From assembly GCA_029961685.1 (NCBI GenBank), contig JARWKL010000012.1, positions 15,175,227 to 15,239,226 of the forward strand: a stretch of 64,000 nt of DNA. The letters run 5' to 3'. Within the stretch, counting starts at the first letter, position 1. Every line of letters begins with the position of its first letter. Below are positions 1 to 11,209 of the stretch, in pieces. The translations under genes and the position numbers were made by a program. Source of the stretch: Aristolochia californica. Its lineage: Eukaryota > Streptophyta > Magnoliopsida > Piperales > Aristolochiaceae. The notes beneath the pieces were generated by a model that saw nothing but the letters and a program-made list of their open reading frames with translations, had not been told where the DNA came from and did not search any database.

Positions 1-1115
1 AATCTCCTCTTAAGGAGTTCAATTCTTTTCCGGATAGAAGCAGGAAATCGATATAATGAGAGGAAATAAGATGGGATACCGTGATGGCAAGACTTAATAA
101 GAACAAGCTTACCTGCTTTGGAGAGAAATCTTCCTCTCCAAGAAGCCAGACGATCAATAATAGGATGCCAAGAGTTTTGGAAGGCAAAGCAGATGACAGG
201 GGGAGGTCCAGATAGGTACAAGGAGGTAAGCCTTCAATACATTTGGATCAATATTGAAGCTAGTGATGGAGGATTTTGTCCAACTTACCTTTTGTTTAGA
301 TGAGAGTTCAAATAAGTCAAAACAGAGTTTTAATATGAGAAATTTGGTTCATTGTGCCTTCGCCAAAGAGAATGGTGTCATCAACATACTGAAGGAGGGC
401 AATATCTTGACTGGGGTCATCAGAGATGGGGCTAAGCCAACTAGAATTTTTTGCAAGATGGACCATGTTCTGCAATGAGAGTGAAGAGGAAAGTAGACAA
501 GGGGTCTCCTTGACGAATGCCTCTGGCAGCAGTAAAAAAACCGCAAGGTTTTCCGTTAACAAAGACAAAGTATGACACAGTAGAGATATAGCTTCTCATC
601 TAGAATTTCTAGCGAGTCCCAAACCCCATTTTGTCAAAAAGCTGGTCAATTAGTTTCCAGTTGACACAGTTGAAGGCTTTTTCAAAGTCAAGTTTCAGGA
701 CAAATCTAGGCAGCTTGGATTTTTTGAAGGAGTCCAGGAGTTTCATGGGCTGCCATTGCTGAGTCAAGAATATTTCGACCATGAATAAAAGCACTTTGAC
801 CAGGGTTAATGATTTTGGGAAGGAGTGATCTGAGATGGTTGGCAAGAATTCGACCTATGATTTTGTAAAAGCTAGTGGTGAGGTTGATAGGTCTAAAATC
901 TTGGGGAAAGGCTGAGTTGGCTTTTTTAGGGATTAAAGCAATGAAAGAGGCACCAATAGCTTTGTGAGTGATACCAATTTGGTGGAAATTTTGAACAAAG
1001 GCATACGCATTATTTTTTACTACTCCCCAGAATTTGTGATAAAATTCACCGTTGAAACCATCTGAACCAGGACGAGGAGACTTTTTTTTTTGAAGAGAGA
1101 GCGACTTTGGCAATT
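1..1115 (-). pseudogene. LINE reverse-transcriptase fragment, running off the window start
   Basis: Reads leftward. From about 1090 down, the frames give SPRPGSDGFNGEFYHKFW, IGASFIALIPKKA, DFRPINLTTSFYKIIGRILA and QSAFIHGRNILDSAMAAHE. After a frameshift near 780 they give LKLDFEKAFNCVNWKLID, and after another the RT core variant YVDDTILFG near 440. Sequence near 100-150 still matches the post-RT block (SKAGKLVLIKS-like). It is a plant LINE RT with at least two frameshifts and stops, so inactive. Its 3' end lies outside the window. Confidence 0.85.
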
Positions 1116-1221
1116 TTTTTTTCCGCTTAACGTGCATTGTTAACGATCGTATCTTGCGCCGTTAGCGATCATATCGTGCACCGATCATTTCGAAATTGCT
1201 AACGTGTGCCAAAACCCCAAA

Positions 1222-3340
1222 ATGAGAGAGAGAGAGCTCCCCCTACGGTCATTGTCCCTACGGCCAGCGATCGGACCACTCCCGACGACCACCGCCACTC
1301 AGGCAAGGCTACCACAAGCATTTCCGATGCCGGTAGAAGACGCGATGATGCTGCGATGAGAAGAAATGGAAGAAATGTCTCTCTACGGCGAGGAAGAAAA
1401 CCCATAGACGGTCGGATCTGTCCTACCACCGTTCTAGCGAGCTTTCTACGGCTCCGATGGAGGACTACGAAGCTTGTTGGATGATGGTCTCTCGTCGAAA
1501 GAAGCGAAATAATCTTTTCCGCTTCAGCTATGGAAAATGTAGAGTTCTGTTGAGAGAGTTGTCCGAAAATCTGGTTTGGTGATCCGTATCTCCTCAGCCG
1601 ACATCAAAACTTTCATTCATCTGCATCACATTAGAAGCAATCCACAACTTCAGGCTTCAGTTCCAGAGAGCTACCTCGGAAATTGAGAAATCTCGTGAAC
1701 TCTGGTCACGGGACTCGATTTTCTTCTTCTCGGTGACTACCTTCCGTGGTCGCCGGGAATGTCGGGTTACCCACAGTAGAGGAACCTTCGTTTTGGCTAG
1801 ATTGTTCATACCCGAGGCCACAAACTCGGGTTTTGGCTGGTATGAGCTAGCCGTTGCACTCCAGAGCCTCTCCCCGGCTCAAGACCCAGCAGAAGCGCCA
1901 ATCCTCCCCGATGATGCCAGAGTAAGATTCCTATCTCTTCTCCCCGTCAACCCCCTCTCGACATCCCCTTCTACTCCTAACAACACCCCTTTATCCCCTT
2001 TATCCCCAAAATTCTTGATTTGCCCCAAAACCATACCTCAGTCCCCCCTGCTCCCACAGAAATATCTGAAATCATCCAAATCCCACCAAACCTTCTCCAT
2101 GACAAGCGCAAAAGTTTGACTCACTCCATTCTCGTCCAAACATCCCCCCGACGTCATCAAATCCAGCATTCTTCACTGGCTGATTGATGAACTTTACCTC
2201 CCTTGCACTCCTAGAATCTCCTATCTCAGTCCCCAAACTTGGCTTGTTCATTTCAGAACCTAGCAGGAGTCTTTTGCGGCTCTTGCCATCATACCCCACT
2301 CTAGCTCTGGCATCATTGAGGTCTTAGAGTGGCTCCCCTCGACATCCTCCAGCCAGTACGGCCAATGGGTCACTGTTATAGGGCTTCCTATCGAGCTATG
2401 GCAGCACGCGGTATTCTTGAGATTCGTGTCTGAGTTTGGCTTTATCATTGCTTTGGACCCACTCACAGAGCACTGACACCGTCTGGATGAGGCCCGGATC
2501 CTCATTAATCCTCTTCACCCATGTGAAGGGCAATATTTCAAATGTGTTATGGTGGATAAAGCGTGATACTGGATCCGTATTAGCATCACTGTGATGGATT
2601 ATTTTAGAGATGTGGTCCCTGAAAGCACAGTCAAACCTTGGGAAATCACACAACCAGTCAATGCTCTTGGAAGTGCACCTCTCGACTCTGCCCCCTCCCA
2701 GCAAATGCGATCCCCCCCAGGCAACTTTATAGCTGGCATGGGAACTATACTCGCTAACCCCCCGGCATCTCCCCTCCCCCCCCTCCCCCCCCTTATCCGA
2801 CACATCACTCACCCACCCACTCACCCCAGTCCCCCACAAAAAATACTCTTGGCCCAGATCCAAGTTCACCCCTCTGTCTTAACTCCAGAAATAAACTCCA
2901 ACATCTCCCCCCCATTGAAACCCTCACAGACCCTCCTATAAATCGTCCCCATAGCCCCCAAACTCCACAAACTTCCCCCGGATATATCCCCCCTTCGCTC
3001 ACCCCCGAGAATTACCCCTCTGATGTAGAGTCCGGAAGTAGTGAGAGCGCTCCCCGTGCTCACAGGCAAGACAATGCTCCCCCCGTTGTCACCTACAAGT
3101 GCTGAGCTAGAGGTCAGCAGAGACAACTTCTATAGGGATGACCCAGTGCCACCACTTGATACCCCTACAACCTAGAGATGGGAGATTTCATCATTCTAGA
3201 GCCGGGTGAATGAGCTCAAGTGTTTGTGGTAGCTCTCCAGAAACCTGGGCCCATATAGTGGAACTTGCCAAGGTGATGGGCACCATCTTCACGGAGCCTC
3301 TCTCGGGTGATAACCACCCATCTGAGAAGTCAAAGAAGAT
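1222..3340 (+). pseudogene. LINE A ORF1 (degenerate)
   Basis: Successive frames match the ORF1 of the LINE at 41000-43050 (minus strand): a Ser/Arg-rich start, SRRKKRN, FRFSYGK, then RECRVTHSRGTFVLARLFIP and EATNSGFGWYEL at about 1755-1850. Further on, GQWVTVIGLPIELW and EFGFIIALDPLTEH (about 2360-2475) resemble the RRM/DUF4283-like region common in plant LINE ORF1 proteins. A proline-rich tail follows (2640-3100). Several frameshifts and stops break it. ORF1 is expected to bind RNA; that is a family inference. Confidence 0.7.
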
Positions 3341-3352
3341 GAATAATGATCA

Positions 3353-4671
3353 ATGATTATTCTCTCCTGGAATGTCTGTGGAATTGGGTCCTTGCGTCAC
3401 CTTGCCTCCATTCGGGACCTTCTTACCTCTACCAAGGCAAATGTTGTTGTTCTCCAAGAAACCAAGGTGGCTTTTCTTCCCCTTGGATACATCTGTGAGT
3501 TGTGGCACCTAAGGAGCCCGGCTGGGCTTTAGTGGATGCAGTGGGATCGGCAGGCGGTATCCTACTGATGTGGGACACCAGTACTACCGAGGTGCTTGAT
3601 CGTTGCTGTGGCTCTTACTTCCTTGGCATCAAGCTGCGAGACAAAGGTTCGGGGAACATTCGGTGCCTAGTTGGTGTCTACGGCCTTACCAGACACCATG
3701 AGTGCCACATATTTTGGGAGGATCTATTGAGGACTTGTCGGATGTGGCCTATTCCTCTTATGCTTGTGGGTGACTTCAATGTTACTCGCTTTTGCCACGA
3801 GAAATCCCCGTTGTCCCGGAGAATCACAACCTCCATGAGGCTATTTGCTGATTTTTTTGGCAGCTGGGACCTGGATGAGATTACCCTATCTGGGAAGACC
3901 TTCACTTGGTCAAATGGCAGGCAACCCCCTATCCTCTCAAAGCTGGACCGATTCTTAGCCAACAATGATTGGCTTTAGCTCTACAGCAATGTCTCCAGAA
4001 AAGTGCTCAATCGAGTTGTCTCTGATCATTGGCCGATTATGGTTGATACCCATTTTGGCAGTTGCCACCCCCCCCCCCCCCCCGCTCTTTTCAGATTCAT
4101 CAATAATTGGATGATGGACCCCTATTTTTGTTCTCTCTCTCCAATCCTTTTGGGAGAATATGACCGTTGCTGGCTCGAGCGGGTGGACCTTCCCAATCAA
4201 GCTCAAGATGTTGAAACCGTTGCTGAGGTCCTAGGCCTCTTCCTCGGCTGCGAGAACCAATGCCCTTGCTCAGATAGCTGCTCTCGACTCTGAGGAGGAA
4301 GTTAGAGGTCTCTCTTCTCCAGAAGTTTCTCAGAGGTATGCCCTAAAAGGGCAATTGCAGTCCTTCGCCTACAGCGAGTTAGTGCACTGGAAGAAACGTG
4401 CAAGATTCAAATGGCTCTCCGATGGGGATGCTAATACTAAATTCTTCCATGCAGTCGCCTCTGCACGAAGAAGGGTCAACCGCATTGCCATGCTCAACGT
4501 CAATGGTGAGACCACCTCGGACCGAGCCCTTATTTTCGACTCACTGGTGAATTTTTTTACAGATTTATACTCTGATCACCAGCCAGTCCGCCCCTTCTTC
4601 CAAAGGGTTAACCTCCAGGTTATTCCATCAGCTGCAACTAATCTCATCGAGCTCCCCTTCTTTCTAAAAGT
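3353..4671 (+). pseudogene. LINE A ORF2 N-terminal part: AP-type endonuclease and linker
   Basis: ORF2 probably starts at 3353 with MIILSWNVCGIGS. A frameshift near 3500 leads into the open stretch to 3978, with GILLMWDTSTTEV, GVYGLTRHHE, LVGDFNVTRF (metal/active-site block), TFTWSNGRQ, LSKLDRFLANNDW, and after a stop VVSDHWPIMV near 4030. These are the ordered motifs of the exonuclease-endonuclease-phosphatase fold of plant LINEs. At 4355-4675 the RFKWLSDGDANTKFFHA block precedes where RT should begin. A run of 17 C at about 4067-4083 shifts the frame. Confidence 0.82.
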
Positions 4672-4761
4672 GTGAGTCATTGCTCTATGCTCAGCCTCTG
4701 CACTCGACCTGACCACAATTGTCTGTTTCTTACTTTTCCTGCTTACTAATTTACTCAACAA
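4672..4761 (-). pseudogene. Copia RNase H fragment
   Basis: The minus strand reads SRKSKKQTIVVRSSAEAEHR followed by AM, the conserved start of the copia RNase H domain (usual form SWKSKKQ-SSAEAEYRAM). Then it ends abruptly against the LINE linker. Between here and the RT (4762-5082), shorter stretches match the connection domain in broken frames. Confidence 0.8.
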
Positions 4762-5082
4762 AGTAACAGTAGCCTGACGTAGAATATCTATCTATCTTAC
4801 ACCTAGCATAATTTGCATCAGAATATCCAATCACATCAATTTTGTCATTCTGAGTATACAACAAACCTTTTCCAGGGGCACCCTTCAAATACTTTAAAAT
4901 CCTCTAGGCAGCTTCTAAATGCACTTTTTGAGGACTTGCCATGAACTGGCTCACAACTCCCACAACAAAGGATATATTTGGCGTATTAATTGTAGCACAT
5001 GTCAATTTACCTACCAAGCGTTTATACTATCTTCTGTCCTTGAGAGTATGACTACGTGTGTCATGGAGATTATGGTTGATTT

Positions 5083-5529
5083 TCATAGGGTGTTTATAGG
5101 TTTAACACCTAAAAGACCATATTCTTGCAGCATATCTAATACATACTTTCCTTTACCTCGTTTATTGTAAGCAACTTTGACGCCAAGGAAGCGACCAAAT
5201 CTTTTGTCTGAAAGTGTGGCTAAGTGCTTTTTAACTCCTGTAATGCCTTCAAGATCATCCCCAAATAGTACAATATCATCAACATAGACCACCAAGATAA
5301 CCATACCGGTCTTCCTTTTGAGTAAAAAATGGTCACAATGGCTTCTGTAGAAACCGAAATTCATCATTCCTATACTAAACTTCTCGAGCCATGCCTGTGG
5401 ATTTTGTATGTCCATAAATAGCCTCTTTAACTTAGATACCTTCTCTGTTTCCTCCTGAGCAACATACCCAGGAGGTTTCTCCATGTATACTTCCTCATAT
5501 AAATCACCATACAAGAAGACATTTTTCAC
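5083..5529 (-). pseudogene. Copia RT fragment
   Basis: An open stretch of 148 codons with DLYEEVYMEKPPGYVAQ at the start and the copia polymerase core VYVDDIVLFGDD in the middle, followed by the FLGVKVAYNKRGKGKYVLD block. These are diagnostic of Ty1/copia RT. The usual QLDVKNAFL context just upstream is interrupted (KNVFLYGD). It lacks the beginning of RT, and the product is non-functional on its own. Confidence 0.9.
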
Positions 5530-5624
5530 AACAAGCTGAAAGATAGGTCATCCTTTATTAACTGCCATAGAAGGAGATATAAAGGAGATGGATTAATAGA
5601 AATCTGCCCAAGATTCCCTGCACT

Positions 5625-5636
5625 GCTCTAATACCA
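5625..5636 (-). promoter_or_regulatory. Copia N primer-binding site
   Basis: The minus strand reads TGGTATTAGAGC directly after an LTR ending in ACA. It differs at one base from the initiator-Met tRNA primer site TGGTATCAGAGC. Confidence 0.75.
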
Positions 5637-6012
5637 TGTAATGAAAGAGGTTTGAGGAAGAAAGAAGAGAAGAAATAGTAGTAAAAGGAGAGGAGAAAGA
5701 CTAGCCTTGGAGTATGTACCAGGAAAGCATGGGGTCCTCTCTCTTTTTTTTTATTTTATAAAAAGCGATAATATAGTAAACAAGAAAAATATTACATAAT
5801 AAGAGGACCTCTCGTTACAACCAGAGTAGGGAGGAGGTCCTGTGTTTAGCTAGACCGTCTGCCAAAGAATTGGTTGAACAAGGAACATGAGACCAGGTAC
5901 AAGTAAGGTTGGAGCGATGTCAGAAACACGGTGATAAATGTGCCAATGTCTCCAAGGTGGAGTAGCAGCAGTGGATGACAACATTGGAATCACCTTCAGC
6001 AATGAGGGGGCC

Positions 6013-6405
6013 TGTTATGGACTCTATAGCATCGAGAGTCACAGCGAGGCATAGGACTTAATTGTTGTTAAATTCAGGTTAAATCAAGGGTACTTTTGTA
6101 ATTTTTGCGTCAAGTTAATTGGCCAAATCTTGGCCCACTTGTATGCGTCCCTTCCTTGGTTTATAAAGAGGACGGAAACTTGAAATGAGACAAACAAAGT
6201 TCAGTAGATTAGTTCCAGTAGACTAGTTAGAATTCACGTCCTCCCTTGGAGCTCCACTCTCCTCACGCCCTCACTCGCCTTCTCTCTCTGAAATCACCAG
6301 CAACCAGTTGACGTTTAGAAACTACAACACTTCTTTCTTCATCTTCAACACTGGAACCAAGAGGGGAACGTCGGGTGACACGATCCATAGCAAGAGAATC
6401 TAACA
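6013..6405 (+). repeat. 5' LTR of gypsy element
   Basis: 393 bp, starts TGTTATGG and ends TAACA. It contains a TATA-like ATTTATAAAGAGG motif region near 6162-6172 on the + strand. Aligned over its full length with 11210-11603. Confidence 0.93.
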
Positions 6406-7540
6406 TCGTGGTATCAGACAGGACCACCGTTGGTGATTCATCTTCCCCTGTTGAAATCCGAAATTTGGTGGAGGAAAATCGTGTGGGAATGCAGACCCAG
6501 CTTGACTCCATGCAGCAGCAAATTCTTTCCCTCAATGACACTATCCAGCTCCTGGTGGTTAAGATGGACGAAGCCTCCCCTCGCCATACTGCCCAGCACG
6601 GACATGCCTCCTCTCCCCTTGCCCAACCAGCGTCCCAGACCCCGCCACCAACCCCCCAATTCCGTCATCCCCATCCTTCAGCAATGGGCGTCCAAGGACC
6701 AGGCTATTCGTCTGTGCCCAAATTTGCCAAATTGGACTTCCCCAAGTATGATGGGTCTTCGGACCCTCTCATTTGGTTGCATAGGTGCGACCAGTTCTTT
6801 TGGCACCAACGCACCCAGCCCGAGGAAAGGGTTCCACTTGCTGCCTTCCACATGTTCGATGAAGCTCTTCTGTGGTATCATCAGTTCAAAAACGAGAATC
6901 CTCTGTATGATTGGGAGCATTTCAAAGCTTCAAAGCTTCAGACCCCCAGCCCGCCACAACCCTCTTGGAGAATTAGCCAACCTCAAACAAACTGGCTCGA
7001 TAGAACAGTACCAGAAATCCTTCCAAGAAAAGCTGACCCGTGCCTCTCACTTGGTGATCCCCAACCAATATGTTCCCTTGTTCACAACAGGTCTGGTTGA
7101 GGCACTCCGCCTTGAGGTTGAATTACATGCCCCACCCACTCTCGACCACGCCATAAATTTGTCACGAACATTGGATGCCAAACAGCGAATCTTGAGAGAC
7201 TCTATTGGCAGAAGACACCCCCGGCCAAGCGCCGCCAACCCCCCCTCCCCCCTCCCAAGCTGCTTTCCCCATTCCCCCACTCCCCTGCGTCCAGCCCCCA
7301 CTTCCATTCCTCCTACACAGTCTCCACCCCCCACACCACATCCCCAATTCATCAAACGCCTCTCTAAAGCTGAACAGGAACAACTGCAAGCTCAAGGCCT
7401 TTGTTTCAATTGCGATGAGAAGTATCGCACCAGCCATCAGTGCAAAAGGCTATTTTATCTTGACAGGGGCGATCCTGAAGAGGGTGACATTTCGGAACCT
7501 GAAGAGGAGCCAGCAGTGGAGGAACCTGCCCTTTCCCTCC
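6375..7540 (+). pseudogene. Gypsy gag (frameshifted)
   Basis: The first part (6375-about 6940) contains KFAKLDFPKYDGSSDPLIWL and the Gag helix block HMFDEALLWYHQF. It then shifts +1 into a frame with SIEQYQKSFQEKLTRAS and a CCHC-like knuckle, CFNCDEKYRTSHQCKR, near 7402-7450. The shift sits on an 8-bp duplication (AAAGCTTC twice at about 6925-6941), which probably caused it. A proline-rich spacer (7220-7345) precedes the knuckle. Confidence 0.88.
6409..6418 (+). promoter_or_regulatory. Gypsy primer-binding site
   Basis: TGGTATCAGA, three bases after the 5' LTR, complementary to the 3' end of initiator-Met tRNA, the usual primer of plant chromoviruses. Confidence 0.85.
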
Positions 7541-9903
7541 ACGCCATGACCGGCTTGCACAGCACCAACACCATGCAGGTCCCCGCCCACATCCAAAATC
7601 TCATGGCAGTTGCCTTGGTTGATTCGGGCAGCACCCATAACTTTCTCAGCCAGACCGCAGCACAGCAATTGGGCTTACCAGTGCAACACAACTCTGGCCT
7701 CTCGGTTTCAGTGGCAAATGGGGAGAAGCTTACTAGTATTGGAGTATGTTCAGCAGTCCGGTTTGATATTGAAGGCCATCCCTTTGTCGCAGACTTCTTG
7801 GTCATTCCTCTCGCCGGGTTTGACTTAGTTTTGGGTATCAAGTGGCTTCAACAACTGGGTCCGATTTTATCGGATTTCACATCCTTAACGATGACCTTCA
7901 CTTCTGGACAGCGAGACGTCATTCTTCATGGCACTCATGCCCCCTCCCGCTGCACACTCCAGCACTTACAGGTAGCCACCTCGGACAGCAGTACCTTACA
8001 GTCCCTCATTACCAAGTTTGGGGACTTATTTATGGAGCCTCAGTCACTTCCTCCCATCAGGACCTGTGACCATCGTATACGTCTCAAATTGGGTACGGAG
8101 CCTGTCGTTGTCCGGCCATACCACTATCCGCATTTACAGAAGGATGAAATTGAGAGGCAATGCCAGCAAATGCTTGAACAAGGCCTTATTCAATCCAGCA
8201 GGTCCCCTTTTGCTTCTCCGGTGCTGTTAGTGCGCAAGAAAGATCAGACTTGGCGCTTTTGTGTCGACTATAGAGAGTTGAATGCACACACTGTCAAGGA
8301 CAAATTTCCGATCCCCGTGGTGGATGAGCTCCATGGTGCCAACTTATTTACCAAACTGAATTTGCGTTCCGGGTACCATCAGATCTGAGTCTACCCGCCC
8401 GACGTGGAGAAGATGGCATTCCATACTCACCATGGCCACTTCGAGTTTCTGGTCATGCCATTTTCCAATGCCCCCTCCACCTTCCGAGCCCCCATGAACG
8501 AGGTATTTCGGCCCCTTCTACGGAAATATGTCCTTGTTTTCTTTGACGATATTTTGATCTACAGCGCCACTTGGGAGAGCCACATGCAGCACTTGCGCAT
8601 GGTGTTTCAACTCTTACGTGCACACCATCTCTTTCTCAAGCACTCCAAATGTTCGTTTGGTGCTCCGGAGGTAGCTTATTTGGGCCATGTTATTTCTGCC
8701 GCCGGCGTCAAGGTGGATAGTTCGAAGATCCATGCCATTGTGGACTGGCCTACTCCACATTCAGCAACGGCGTTAAAAGGGTTCTTGGGTTTATCTGGGT
8801 ACTACCGCAAGTTCATCCACGACTACAGTCAGCTAGCAGCACCCCTGACGTGCTTATTGAAACACAATGCGTTCGCATGGTCCGAGGCAGCAGCATCCTC
8901 ATTTGCTCAACTCAAGCTTGCGTTAGCATCAGCTCCCGTGCTTCAACTTCCGAATTTTGAGGATCTTTTTGTTATTGAATGCAACACATCCGGGGGCGAC
9001 ATCGGGGCAGTTTTACAGCAGCAAGGACATCCCATTGCCTATTTCAGCAGACACTTGGCCATTCATTATCACAAATTAGCTGCATATGAGCGTGAACTTA
9101 TCGGTTTAGCCAAGGCCATTCAGCATTGGAGGTCATATCTCTGGGGTTGCCACTTCCTTATCCGTACCGACCACGGCAGCCTTAAGTACCTCCTAGAGCA
9201 GCGCCTTACCACGTCCCCTCAACAACATTGGCTCAGTAAATTGATGGGCTTCGACTTTCGGGTAGAGTTCAAACCGGGTCACCTCAACGAAGGAGCTGAT
9301 GCATTGTCCCGCCATGAGGTGCCAGAGCCCGAACTCCTAGCCATCAGTCAGCCCCGCTTCTTACTGCTCGACACTATTCGGGATGAGATTCAGCAGACCC
9401 CGGACCTCCTCGCCCTCTGCCAGCGCATTGAACAGCAGCAGTTGGACAGCAGCTGGGCCATCCAGGATGGCCTCCTCCTATACAAGCAACGCATTTATCT
9501 GGCTGCCACATCGCCCTTACTGCCCACCATTATTTCCACCTATCACGACGGTACTCACGAAGGCCAGCGGCGCACTTACTTCCGCTTGAGTCGTGACTTC
9601 TATTGGAAAGGTATGAAGAGCATGGTGGCTGACTACGTTTCCGCGTGCCAGGTCTGTCAGCGCAACAAAACCAACACTCTCCAACCAGCACGTTTGCTGC
9701 AGCCCCTTCAATTACCTACTCAAGTTTGGGTAGAGATCTCTATGGACTTCATTGAGGGTCTTCCAAAGTCATCCGGTAAGTCTATCATCCTGGTCGTGGT
9801 GGACCGTTTCTCGAAGTATGACCACTTCATTCCTTTATCACATCCATATACAGCAGTGCATTTAACTCAGATTTTCATGGACAACATTGTGCGCTTTCAT
9901 GGC
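7541..9903 (+). pseudogene. Gypsy pol: protease, RT, RNase H, N-terminal integrase
   Basis: Protease LVDSGSTHNFL near 7617 and LVLGIKWLQ near 7832. RT runs from about 8080, with FCVDYRELN (8262), then SGYHQI followed by a TGA stop at 8386-8388. RT resumes in the same frame with FVFFDDILIYS-type core (VFFDDILIYS near 8540), LGLSGYYRKFI, and RNase H with YFSRHLAIHYHKLAAYEREL and IRTDHGSLKYLL. Integrase has the HHCC zinc finger (H near 9545, C-QVCQ near 9655) and the core start ISMDFIEGLPK with VVVDRFSK. A TAG stop follows at 9904. Apart from the two stops the frame is continuous. Confidence 0.92.
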
Positions 9904-10141
9904 TAGCCGGAAACCATCACCAGTGACAGAGATGCTCTTTTTACTAGCACCTTCCAAAGTCATCCGGTAAGTCTACCATCTTGGTCGTGGTGGACCGTTT
10001 CTCGAAGTATGACCACTTCATTCCTTTATCACATCCATATACAGCGGTGCATTTAACTCAGATTTTCATGGACAACATTGTGCGCTTTCATGGCTAACCG
10101 GAAACCATCACCAGTGACAGAGATGCTCTTTTTACTAGCAC
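9760..10141 (+). repeat. 191-bp tandem duplication inside gypsy integrase
   Basis: Units 9760-9950 and 9951-10141 are near-identical (about four differences by eye). They cover the integrase core from LPKSSGKS to the SDRDALFTSTF block. The length is not a multiple of three, so the second unit is out of frame with the first. The flanking CTT-type bases suggest slippage or microhomology-mediated origin. Confidence 0.9.
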
Positions 10142-11180
10142 CTTTTGGAAGGAGCTTTTCTGACTACAGGGCACCAAACTGACTTTCTCTTCTGCTTACC
10201 ACCCCCAGACTGATGGGCAAACCGAGGTTGTCAACCGCACACTGGAGGTGTATTTGCGCTGCGTTGTGGGCGATAATTCGAAGACTTGGGTCCGCTGGCT
10301 TGTGTGGGCCGAATTCTGCTACAACACTTCTTACCACTCAGCGCTCAAGCTGACCCCCTTTTAGGTGGTTTATGGTAGACCTCCCCCTCGCCTAGTCTCC
10401 TACCTTGCTGGCTCTTCATGTGTGACTGCCATCGACCGGGCTTTGATGGAACGGGATAGCATGCTGGCACATATCCGCGACAACTTACTAAGGGCTCAGT
10501 CGCGCATGAAGAACTCTTATGACAAAACCCACTGTGACTACTCTTATGTCCCAGGCGATTATGTGTGGCTCCGTCTTCACAAGTACTGCCAATTGTCCCT
10601 CTCTGCATTCAAGCGTCACAAGCTCTCCCCCAAGTACTTTGGGCCCTTTCAGATATTGGAGCGTATCGGCAGCGTCACCTACCGTCTCCAGTTACGGGCC
10701 AATGCCCATATTCATGATGTATTTCACGTGTCTCTGCTGAAACCGTTCAAGGGCAATTTCGCCACTGTTGCACACCCCTCTCCCTCCACTTCGCGACGGC
10801 TGCATCCTGCCCACTCCAGCTCGTCTACCAGGCTCGCAAAGTTAATGATCGTTGGGAACTGCTCGTCCATTGGGTGGAGACGGACCCGATGGAGGCCTCT
10901 TGGCAGCCGTTGGCCGAATTCAGTGAACTCTTTTCGGCCTGTTAGGAGCGGAAGACAAGGGTACTTAACCCCAGGACCATAACATCACACCCCACCTTCG
11001 CCAGCTGATGTCCACGGTGGCCCACTCTAGCGACGGCCCACTCCAGCTCACGTCTACCAGGCTTGCAAAGTTAATGATCGTTGGGAACTGCTTGTCCATT
11101 GGGCGGAGACAGACTCGGTGGAGGCCTCTTGGCAGCCGTTGGCTGAATTCAGGGAACTCTTTCCAGACTTTGAGCTTGAG
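10142..11180 (+). pseudogene. Gypsy integrase C-terminus and chromodomain-like tail
   Basis: Resumes after the duplication with [19 protein letters not shown] and [12 protein letters not shown], interrupted by stops at about 10159 and 10362. The open stretch 10365-10982 contains DYVWLRLHKYCQLS, KLSPKYFGPFQILERIG, TYRLQL and IHDVFHVSLLKPF, the integrase C-terminal (GPY/F-like) domain. After a frame change, VNDRWELLVHWVETDPMEAS near 10840-10895 resembles the chromodomain-type end of chromoviruses. That tail occurs twice (10785-10945 and 11026-11165). Confidence 0.82.
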
Positions 11181-11209
11181 GATAAGCTCCTTCTCCAGGA
11201 GGGGAGTGA

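Larger units (their letters stand above)
1126..4671 (+). mobile_element. LINE A (+), 5' UTR, ORF1 and EN; lacks RT and 3' end
   Basis: Begins with a CpG-rich 5' leader (about 1126-1210), followed by ORF1 remnants to about 3340 and ORF2 from about 3353. The ORF2 endonuclease is recognisable and the EN-RT linker runs to about 4671. There the sequence switches to copia RNase H on the other strand. LINE copies are normally truncated at the 5' end; this one lacks its 3' end, so a later deletion or rearrangement is inferred. It belongs to the same family as the LINE at 38719-43190, whose ORF1 and EN it matches block by block. Confidence 0.8.

Noticed and set aside
4067..4083. Poly-C run as a functional G-quadruplex-type signal
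   Set aside because: A lone homopolymer inside a dead LINE frame; expansion by slippage or an assembly artefact is more likely.
6430..6930. Start of the long frame at 6430 as the true gag N-terminus
   Set aside because: Conserved gag motifs before about 6940 are in the other frame (6375-7100); the first 170 codons of the long frame are a shadow.
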